Origin: Lumbricus terrestris
Taxonomy: Eukaryota; Annelida; Clitellata; Crassiclitellata; Lumbricidae
Direction of reading: 5' to 3'
DNA length: 64,000 nucleotides
Assembly (NCBI GenBank): GCA_949752735.1
Contig: OX457037.1
Location: 38,601,096-38,665,095, forward strand
Part shown: positions 56,645-64,000 of the stretch, piece by piece
How positions within the stretch are numbered: position 1 is the stretch's first letter
How the letters are laid out: every line of letters begins with the position of its first letter
Notes under the pieces: model-generated
What the model saw: only the letters and a program-made list of their open reading frames with translations
Databases searched by the model: none
Told to the model about the DNA's origin: nothing
Position numbers and translations under genes: made by a program

Positions 56645-56731
56645 TATTTTGTATAAATTGTATCTGTAATCATTCTGCATGTGGTCTGTCAGATTGAATG
56701 TTAATAAATGAAGATTATTATTATTATCCCA
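56645..56731 (+). repeat. repeat family C 3' end with ATT tail
   Basis: TGTAATCATTCTGCATGTGG, TGTCAGATTGAATG and AATGAAGATTATTATTATTA parallel the sequence at 63830-63900. It is the 3' end of a retroposon family with an ATT tail. Confidence 0.7.
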
Positions 56732-56835
56732 GTCTATCCAGTCACGTTACTTGGATATGCACCTATTAACTTATTAATGCGCACTCCCGTATAGTAGGTC
56801 TAGTAATTTTTCTGCCAGTGGCTCATGATCTTATC

Positions 56836-57274
56836 CAGGGATGCCACTCATAGCTTTTTCCACCTAGATCTAGGTATTTTCGGTCTTGTCTAGGTTTCTA
56901 GGTTTTTTTGGTCAGGATCTAGCATTTTTTTCTCACGACAGTTTTTTCGAATTTTTGCATACAAATTAATTTTTTTAAACTAAAATGCACAAAAGACGTG
57001 AAAAACATCGGAAATTTTGTGAATTTGGACTAAAAATTGTAAATTTTGGAGTGAAGGACTAAAAAAGTAGGTCATCAGAAAAGTTTTGGGGACGGAAATG
57101 AGAGCAAATTTTGATCCTCGTACGACTAGATTACTAGAAAATGGTCGTCAGAAATTTCAAGCCGGAAAATTGGACAAATCTATGTATTTTATAGGGAAAT
57201 CGTCAATCTAGCCTTTTCTAGCCTTTTTTTCGACCGGATCTGACCTTTTTTCAAAATCCAGAGTGGCATCCCTA
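56836..57274. mobile_element. hAT-type MITE, 439 bp
   Basis: The ends are CAGGGATGCCACTC and GAGTGGCATCCCTA. The perfect 8-bp duplication ATCTTATC is at 56828-56835 and 57275-57282. The interior has ACTAAAAAAGTAGGTCATCA and GGTCGTCAGAAATTTCAAG, shared with the other MITEs. Its right end is found three times in the Helitron at 13628-13750. Confidence 0.85.
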
Positions 57275-57282
57275 ATCTTATC

Positions 57283-58428
57283 ACTATTTAATGTCTTTTA
57301 TTGAGAGAGACTAAAGACGCCATAATATAAAATATTATAATTATGGGAAATAAGTTGGCTTTTAATTTTATAAACAGCAACTTTGGCGATAGCGTTTTCA
57401 CTGAAGTTATTCCAATTTCCAACACAGTAGGTTAACGCTATGAATTCTCTAGCCTAAACGTTTCTGCAAACTTTATTTCAATAGGCGAATAATAATATTA
57501 TTTTTATACAACGGATAGACTAGTTCGCCTGCAGTGACGGCGTGTTCGATTTCGATAAAAGTTTTGTTTGTATTGCGTGTAGGGTGTTTGTAAGCAAGTA
57601 ACAGGAAACATTGTGATGATACTGAAAGCTTACTATCCTATTTTGGCTTAATGCCTTTAGATGCTATCCGCAATCTGCCTTAAATACTGCAGACATCTGC
57701 ACTAGGCCTATTGTAGTCGGGAGCACCTCTTAGTAGGCTACTTAGCGAGCTTGATGGGCTATAACATATGTGAGAAATAAGTAATAAATAAATAATGACT
57801 GCCATGATTTTTACTCACTTAATTGTTTTGATTAAGTCAGTGTGCATATAAGGTCTACGCAGATTCCCTTTTCGTAGCTTTTTTGAGCAGCGAAAACGTG
57901 CATTGTGACAATTAGGCCTGGTAAATTAAAAAAAATGATACAATCTCAACAGAACAATGAATTCTTGCAGTGAATAGCAAAATAAACATACTCTTTCACT
58001 TCATTTTTAAAAATGTAGTTATGTAGCATCCTATTTTATAATTTTATGTTTAGAAAAATCTAGAGCATGAACTGTTTAGGCCTACAATAATTGTGTGGTG
58101 CTTTTTTAAATGGAAATCTTGTTGATGTTTGAACATAAACATACTAATAATTACACTAAGTTTATTGAATTGTAAGTTATAACCTACATGAAACGGGGCT
58201 TAGCCAGGACACAGTTTTGTTGGTTCTTCAGTTTTTGGTTTTTCCCATTGGATTTGATATTTTTTTTTCATTTTTGGTTTTTGATGACGGTTATGCATCA
58301 TGCATATATTTTGGGGATTTGAACTTGTAAAACAGCCCATAAATGCCTTCTAGCCTCTGTCATAGAGCATCCTTCAGACATTCGTTATGTTGTTTGCGTA
58401 TAACCGTTTCTTCAATCTGCTTTTGTAG
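57283..58428. other. unannotated intron sequence with a family A tail fragment
   Basis: A diverged tail (GTCGGGAGCACCTCTTAG, then TTGATGGGCTATAAC) lies at 57716-57770. The pyrimidine tract before the exon at 58429 is TTTCTTCAATCTGCTTTTG. No other gene. Confidence 0.5.
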
Positions 58429-59280
58429 ACATGCCAGGTTGAACTGGAGAGTGGTTCTCCGGGCAGCTGGTCACATGTCCAATGCCAGCTCAGTAAGCTG
58501 ATCACCATATGTTTAGACACGTTGTCCACATCATACTCCAGCACCTGTTTTACCTCCCTGACCATCATCAACCGCATAGTCGATGTTTGCATCTGGAATC
58601 GGGCATACGACCAGCCGTACGACAGTAGTGAGGACGAAGGAGGGGGAGGTGTAACCAAGGTAACCGATGACCTTAAGCAGCGGTCAGGCGAAGGTGCTGC
58701 GCCCTCCGACTGTACAAAAACCGGGTCCTTACACAGAAAGCCTCATCCTCTTCAACACGAGTCACTTGAGAAGGCAGCCCACGTAAACATCGACCGAATA
58801 ATACAGAACAGTCTTAAATTAGACCAGAACAGTCCAAGACAACGAACCGGTTCATGGCGCATCCGACCGCCATCTTTCAAACACCGCGAAAGCCAGCGAA
58901 GTCTCATATCATCCATAAAGGAAGAGCCGCGTGACACGGTTCCACCTGATGCAGAACTGAGTTCGTTCCACGATGGCGTGACCGTCGTCGGAGCGGAACC
59001 GTCCGCGTCCGCGACTGCGCTCGATGTTCTGATGAGCACAGACCCGGCGCGTATGCTGACGATTCTTCGTGAGTCGATCACGAAGCACAAGCAGGCGATG
59101 GGGACGCGCCACCGCTGCGTTCCGAGCGTCAGGTGGAGGAACTGCAGTCACCATTGTCTCCAGATTCTCAGCGCTCGAGTCTTCACGGTCATCTGCCACA
59201 GCAGCAGCGCTCAGCACAAGGTCATCAACGGCGATCACTTGAAGACTCTCGTCGACGCTCTTGATCCGAACCACGATCCG
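58429..59280 (+). CDS. helical-repeat (ARM-like) protein, 284-codon exon
   Basis: The acceptor CTGCTTTTGTAG ends at 58428 and the exon enters in phase 0, matching the exon at 27417-27610. It is open throughout. The first 70 residues (TCQVELESGSPGSWSHVQ, then SKLITICLDTLSTSYSST, then SLTIINRIVDVCIWNRAYDQ) are helical-repeat-like. Residues 70-200 are a hydrophilic Ser/Glu/Arg-rich insert (SSEDEGGGG, then KHRESQRSLISSIKEEPRD), probably disordered. From residue 200 helices return (ALDVLMSTDPARMLTILRES, then HHCLQILSARVFTVI, then LKTLVDALDP). The donor CCG/GTCAGA at 59281 is weak but gives phase 0 as needed by the next exon. The frame closes 10 codons later. Confidence 0.75.
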
Positions 59281-59312
59281 GTCAGACTTTGTAGCAGATC
59301 ATTTAAGTGATT

Positions 59313-59735
59313 ATCATGTATGTATGAAGTGTATGCATGTATTGCATGTATATACCTACTGTATATGTATGTTTGTGTGTGTGTTTGTCTGAGTATATGT
59401 ATGTATGTATGTGTATGTATGTATGTATGTATGTATGTATGTATGTATGTATGTATGTATGTATGTATGTATGTATGTATGTGTGTGTGTATGTATGTAT
59501 GTATGTATGTATGTATTTTTGTATGTATGAATGAATGTATGTATATGTGCATGTGTGCATATATGATTATGCGTTTGTATGACATTATATGTATGTACTT
59601 AGGTATGTATGTATTGTATGTATGTATTGTATATATGTAATGTATGATTGTATGAATGAATGTGTATTGTATGCTTGCATGTATGGATGTATGCATGCAG
59701 GTGTGCATGGGTGTTTGTATGTATTTAAATTGTAT
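59313..59735. repeat. (TATG)n array
   Basis: TATG units, almost pure at 59398-59515, then degenerate. It starts 33 bases after the donor at 59281. Tyr/Met/Cys/Val or Ile/His/Thr frames are artefacts. Bases 59736-60222 are unannotated except for a family A body fragment (TTCTTGGGCAAGTACTTCAC) near 60130. Confidence 0.95.
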
Positions 59736-60222
59736 GTGACCATTTACATAGCACCATGCAAAAACCTTACAAAAGTTTGATGCTATACAAATTGTTTAAA
59801 AGTTAATTAATAATTATGGCCTGTGCCTGAGGAAATTTTAATGACTTTCTTCTGCAGTTTTTTAAATCATGGCATGTGGACATCGAACTGATCTCTTCTC
59901 TTAGGGTTTCTCGTGGTACTCTTCCAGCAGTTGGTGGATCATGTATGGCATGGAAATGGCTTTCCGATATTTTTTAATGAAATGACTGAATATTGTTTAA
60001 TACGTGATACATATATGACATCTCAAACTTTGAAGATATTTATTGTATAAGTAATGTCCTTTAGTTAATTTATGACTGATGGCACTAACCTTTTGATGTG
60101 GAATACAGATACAGATTTGCTTCTGTGTAGGGTTCTTGGGCAAGTACTTCACTTACAGTAATTATTATTATTGCTTAGCACCACTTGTTTACAGACACAA
60201 ACACCAATTATTTTATTGAAAA

Positions 60223-60918
60223 CTAGCTGTACCCGGCCACGCGTTGCTGTGGCTGAAAAGACCCTCCCTCCCTCCCTACCTCCCCCTGCCTCCCTCTGTC
60301 CCTCCCTACCTCCCCTCCCTCCCGTTTCCTCCATCACTGCCCTCGCTCCCCTCCGCTCCCCTTCCTCCCTCCCTTCCCTCTTCCTCCCGCACCCTCCCCT
60401 CCCTTCCTCACTCACCCCTCTCTTCCTTTTCTTTGTCCCTCCGTCCTCCGTCCTTCCCCGTCCGTCCGTCCGTTGTTGGTCCGTCCGTCCGTCCGCAAAA
60501 CTTTCCTAGATCCTTGATATATTGCGCTTTTTCCCAAAAAAGCATATTAAAAACCCTGGCGATCGAATTTGAAAGGAACGTTGTGTGAAAATTTGAAACC
60601 AATCGGTGAAGAGATCCTTGATTTTGTTCAAACCAACAGTTGGATAAATGGCTATAAAAGGAAGCACGCATGTGCGCTATAAATAGACGGTCGTATTCGA
60701 AAGCAACATTGGGTGAGATTTGAAATCGACGTCGCTCGAATACATCGCATAGTTGTGTTTTTTGGGTCGTAAAGATTGCGCTTTTCCCCAAAAGGCATAA
60801 AAAAACCCGGAGATGTTCGAATGGAACGGTTTGCGAAAATTTTCAATGCAATCGGTTCAGAACTCTCCGAGAACCGTTTGTAACAAACTGTAACTTTTTA
60901 CATTTTTATTTATATAGA
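60223..60918 (-). mobile_element. non-autonomous Helitron, inverted copy
   Basis: On the minus strand it begins TCTATATAAATAAAAATG after a host A (60919 complement). It ends GCCACAGCAACGCGTGGC, CGGGTACAGCTAG before a host T. 696 bp. It holds a CCCT array at 60262-60480 next to the 3' hairpin. It also holds internal CGCTTTTTCCCAAAAAAGC-type repeats absent or shortened in the copy at 13383. It lies 67 bases upstream of the first splice acceptor of the next exon. Confidence 0.85.
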
Positions 60919-60985
60919 TTGTTGCAATTCTCTTACATTCTGATTGTCTTCAGCTGTTGACACAAGTTTGCATTGTTCTCTGCAG

Positions 60986-61256
60986 CATCTATTGTATTGT
61001 TCTCTGCAGCATCTATTGTGCCTCATCCTCCAAGCGCTCGCCTGCATTGCCATGAATCCTGCATTCCACCAAGCGTTGACGGATGCCGACATGCCCGACA
61101 CATTGATGCAGCTCCTACTTCCATCAGACGAGTGGTACTACACGAATCATAGTACCAAGTACGCGAGATACGTCAAGTACCATGCGGCACGAATCCTTGT
61201 CTACATGGGCTTGTTTCAGAGGCTTGGAGGTCGTGTCGATTTGTTTGACATGAAAC
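60986..61256 (+). CDS. helical-repeat (ARM-like) protein, exon with tandem acceptors
   Basis: Two identical acceptors, TTGTTCTCTGCAG, end at 60985 and 61009, 24 bases apart. Both give phase 0, so use of the first adds eight residues, HLLYCSLQ, before HLLCLILQALACIAMN. A third, less likely AG is at 60953 and would break the frame. Downstream come PAFHQALTDADMPDTLMQLL, then YARYVKYHAARILVYMGLFQ, then RLGGRVDLFDM, typical ARM/HEAT helices. The donor AAAC/GTTAGT at 61257 leaves one base of a split codon. This fits exactly with the acceptor of the next exon. Without splicing the frame stops at 61261. Confidence 0.8.
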
Positions 61257-61350
61257 GTTAGTTGCCAATATTCCCAATTTCATGTCTTTCACTGTTATTT
61301 TGACTAGACTTATTTGTCATTAATTTCTCATATGTATGTATGTGCACTTG

Positions 61351-61548
61351 TTATAGCGCCCCTTCAAGCTCACTCTACTCAGAGGCGCTCCCGAATGCAG
61401 AGCGGACACTGCTTCGGAGTTTCACACCAAAGCGCTGAGCAATTGTGAGTGAAGGACTTGCCCAAGGTCCTTACACGGCGAGGTGGATTCGAACCTCGAA
61501 CCTTTCGGCTTCAAGGCAACGACGCCACCACTACACCACCGCGCCCCA
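61351..61548 (-). repeat. full-length tRNA-derived SINE, family A
   Basis: On the minus strand: TGGGGCGCGGTGGTGTAGTG (A-box region), GGTTCGAATCCACCTCG (B box), then ACCTTGGGCAAGTCCTTCAC, GTGTGAAACTCCGAAGCAG and TTCGGGAGCGCCTCTGAG, ending CTTGAAGGGGCGCTATAA. It is the best reference copy in the window. Its last 50 bases equal the LINE tail at 52528. It sits in the intron 61257-62219. Confidence 0.9.
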
Positions 61549-61669
61549 CATATGGTATGTGTGTAATTGTGTATGCGTCTATGAATGTAGTTTGTGTATG
61601 CATGTATAAATGTGTGTATGCATAATCACTATGTGTATGCATGTACAGTGTATACAGCCTCTGCGTCCT

Positions 61670-61700
61670 GTATGTATGTATGTATGTATGTATGTATGCT
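61670..61700. repeat. (GTAT)n microsatellite
   Basis: About seven units in the intron after the exon ending at 61256. The interval 61701-62039 shows nothing else. Confidence 0.85.
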
Positions 61701-62039
61701 CGCATGTATGTATAATTATGTAAGTATTATCTATTATAAGTACTTATGTATATTTCAAAATTTCATACCAGGGCTCTAAACGCACCAGTTGCCACTGACA
61801 TCTGTATGTGTGTGCAATTGTGCATGCACATTTGTATACAACTTTATGTACGCCTATCTACTGCATGTTTATTTATATAAGCGAAATGGCCTTGCTCAGA
61901 GGCGTAAATGTTGACACTTATGAAATATTGGAAAAGTGCCTTATAAAAGACCATAATATGTGTCACACAAGGTGATAGATGCCTAAAAAAACATAAATAT
62001 TATGTGCATCATTTGTTTTTATTGTCGTTATTCATTATC

Positions 62040-62067
62040 ATCATCGTCGTCGTCGTCGTCGTCGTCG

Positions 62068-62116
<49 letters not shown>
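62040..62116. repeat. (ATC/GTC)n microsatellite
   Basis: GTC units followed by ATC units. The poly-Asp frame on the minus strand is an artefact. Confidence 0.95.
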
Positions 62117-62117
<1 letters not shown>

Positions 62118-62219
62118 TTTGTAATCAATTTTGCAGAATTCTAAGCTTTGATAGGTAACTTTGTTATTGAGTTTGCATCTGTATCTACTGTAGTAGTTGT
62201 TTGATGAATGTTTGATCAG

Positions 62220-62368
62220 CATTTGACAGTGCTCCACAAGGCAAAGTACACGAGAATGCAGAGGATGCCTTCATTGACCAGATGGCGATGGGTCATCTGT
62301 TGTGGAAGGATTCGGATGGAAAGATACTCGCTGGGTCGCTTGAAGGACTCATTATGGAGCTGATACAG
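62220..62368 (+). CDS. same gene, exon with RasGEF_N-like motif
   Basis: The acceptor TTGATCAG ends at 62219. Two bases complete the codon begun at 61256, so the phase fits. The donor CAG/GTGTGT at 62369 is good and leaves phase 0. The 49 residues run FDSAPQGKVHENAEDAF, then IDQMAMGHLLWKDSDG, then KILAGSLEGLIMELIQ. The last part follows the pattern of the RasGEF N-terminal (REM) domain, where a short strand and (V/L).AGTLE.L...L open the domain. RasGEF proteins load Ras-family GTPases with GTP. The catalytic CDC25 domain would lie beyond the window, so this assignment is an inference. Other REM-like or unrelated folds remain possible. Confidence 0.65.
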
Positions 62369-62623
62369 GTGTGTAACTTAATTGTCATTAATTAAGCAGA
62401 AGTGTCTCCATTTTGCAGCTTTGCACAGACTCCTCCAAACCTAATAATAACCGCATGGAACGCTTAGGGATGTTGGTGAAGCGCAATGATTGTAATTATG
62501 GTGCTTGAGGCAAATTAAAGTCTGATGAAACAAGGGCAGTTGAAGTGTTTGCAAGGCTGATGAGAGAAATTCCGGACCCTTGTCAGAGCTGTCATGGACC
62601 CCTACATTATTGTAAGGCTTTTC
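62369..62623. other. intron sequence, unannotated
   Basis: Follows the donor at 62369. No gene or repeat recognised. Confidence 0.5.
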
Positions 62624-62962
62624 AGGGGGGCCAATACGGCCATGGCCCCCATTTAGAAATTTCTTTATTTCCCAGCTATTCTGGCCTGAAAAGTTGATTT
62701 GGCCCCCCCCTCGTGAGTAACTCCGTATGTCCGTTCCCCGCAGCGGCCAAGAAGGTCATCAGTGTTTTGGGTAGAGGGCGAATGGAGAAAGGTATTTTTT
62801 GGGGAAAAAAAAGGTCATCAGTTTTTTCGGCGGATGGAAAAGTTATCTTTTTGGAAAATTCAAGGCTGATGGCTAAAAAAGAGGTCATCAGTTTTTTGGC
62901 GGGCGGAAATGGTGACCCAAAATTTTTGTCCCCCCATCGAAAATTTCTGTATCCGCCCTTGA
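62624..62962. mobile_element. hAT-like MITE, copy 4
   Basis: The flanks GGCTTTTC (62616-62623) and GGCTTTCC (62963-62970) differ at one base. The ends AGGGGGGCCAATACGG and GTATCCGCCCTTGA are imperfectly complementary. The interior has GATGGCTAAAAAAGAGGTCA and repeated GGTCATCAGTTTTTT. 339 bp, non-coding. Confidence 0.65.
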
Positions 62963-62970
62963 GGCTTTCC

Positions 62971-63829
62971 GAGAAAAATTTTTAAGAAACAAATTGAAAT
63001 AATAAAAGTGGAGCTACGACCTAAGATCTTATATTTATATATACAATATTATAATTGTATTCAGTTGTTGATTTGAAGTTTAAACTTATTATAGTTAATT
63101 ATTTGTGATATTACATTTCAAAAGGTATAAATCATAAACTTTGTATATACAGCTACATAGCCTAGACCCATAAATATCTCCGGGCCCCTAGGCATTTCCC
63201 CCGCTCCACGCTCTCAGCAGCCCTGAATGTCTGGACTGTGGATCTGTAAATTCATTATTCTATAACACTTTTAAACGACATGCTAAAAGCTACTGAGAAA
63301 CAATGCAGCCCACCGTTAAAGCGTTGAAGGAGAGCTTTGCCACAAAGTTTTGGCAGCTTGCAAGGTGGCAGTTTACAGATAATTCATCGATCTTTTCCAC
63401 TGTTACTGCATTGACAAGTACAGACATCTGATGTGAAGAACGCAAGTGATCGGCTTCTAATGTTACAGAGTTGCGTGCATATTTGTAGGTAGCAGATTAT
63501 CTAAACAGCAGCCTTTCAGAGCCTCACACAGCACTCAACATGATATAACTGTCTAGCAAAATAGAAATGATGTGACTTAAAACCCATGAGTTGAAATGAT
63601 GTTGCAGCTGTTTCTGTTGGAAAAGCATGAATTTTGAGTGGCCATTGGGTTTAATGTAATGGTAACACCCTGGCATGAAGGGCGCATGGAAGCGGATTGC
63701 TTCCCACTGACCTTCAGCTCAGTCTTCCTTTGGCAGATCTCATTGGTAAAATCATGGACGTGATAGCACTTTACATAGCTACCAGACAGCTAAGTTCAAC
63801 TCGTGTAGTAGCTTGTTATCATCCAGTCA
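62971..63829. other. intron sequence, unannotated
   Basis: No gene recognised. A possible degenerate SINE head lies near 63665-63715 (GGTAACACCCTGGC, GAAGCGGATTGC). Confidence 0.4.
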
Positions 63830-64000
63830 TGCTATGAATTGTAATCATGCTGTAGTGTGTCAGTCTGAATTTAAATGAAGATTATTATTATTAATATTAT
63901 TAATATTATTATTATCATTATTATCATTATTATCATTATTATTATTATTATCATTATTATCATTATCATTATTATTAATTATTATTATTATTATTATTAT
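63830..64000 (+). repeat. repeat family C 3' end with long ATT/ATC tail
   Basis: GAATTGTAATCATGCTGTAG, TGTCAGTCTGAATT and AAATGAAGATTATTATTATT match 56645-56731. The (ATT)n/(ATC) tail runs off the window. Confidence 0.75.

Noticed and set aside
62028..62237. Poly-Asp C-terminal minus-strand frame
   Set aside because: ATC/GTC microsatellite read on the opposite strand of the host gene.

Overview
This is animal nuclear DNA. It has introns with GT/AG borders, tRNA-derived SINEs, LINE tails, Helitrons, hAT, mariner and other DNA transposons, a Ty3/Gypsy LTR retrotransposon and very large microsatellite arrays. The density of simple repeats and of the palindrome TAGGCCTA suggests a marine invertebrate, perhaps an echinoderm or a relative, but nothing here fixes the species. 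There are no operons, CRISPR arrays, rRNA genes or true tRNA genes. Almost all long open frames in the first 33 kb are translations of microsatellites, not genes.

Host gene. Four exons on the + strand (27417-27610, 58429-59280, 60986 or 61010 to 61256, and 62220-62368) join with matching codon phases. They form an internal part of one gene for an armadillo/HEAT-like helical-repeat protein. Its last visible exon carries a motif like the start of a RasGEF N-terminal domain. The gene continues beyond the window at the 3' end, and its 5' exons were not found. Its first visible intron is 30.8 kb and holds most of the mobile elements.

Layout. 1-9 kb: a cluster of microsatellite blocks (TA, CT, GGA, GGTC/GGTG, ATC, ACC, CTAT, GAT) with two hAT MITEs placed side by side. 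9-19 kb: decayed LINE and SINE pieces, a Helitron, a hAT MITE and purine/pyrimidine arrays. 19.2-20.2 kb: a deleted mariner with 195-bp inverted ends. 21.8-22.3 kb: a tandem array with a CRE palindrome in most units. 25.1-27.3 kb: a decayed DNA transposon just before the first exon. 27.6-58.4 kb: the large intron, with GGAT and GTCATCTGGTCA repeats, more MITEs, and an 11.1-kb LTR retrotransposon (38187-49300) inserted inside a hAT MITE. It is followed by a second decayed DNA transposon related to the one at 25 kb, a palindrome-rich element and a 228-bp tandem repeat. 58.4-64 kb: the remaining exons, with a Helitron, a full-length SINE, a TATG array and another MITE in the introns.

The LTR retrotransposon is the best-preserved coding unit. 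Its two LTRs differ at two positions by eye. It has a 4-bp target duplication, a primer-binding site matching tRNA-Leu, a Gag with zinc knuckle and protease, and a complete RT-RNase H-integrase. Oddities are an open reading frame that begins inside the LTR and runs through the primer-binding site, a single in-frame stop between gag-pro and pol, and a 2.4-kb 3' region without a convincing gene.

All coordinates and counts were read by eye. Family names rest on recognised motifs, not on database searches.
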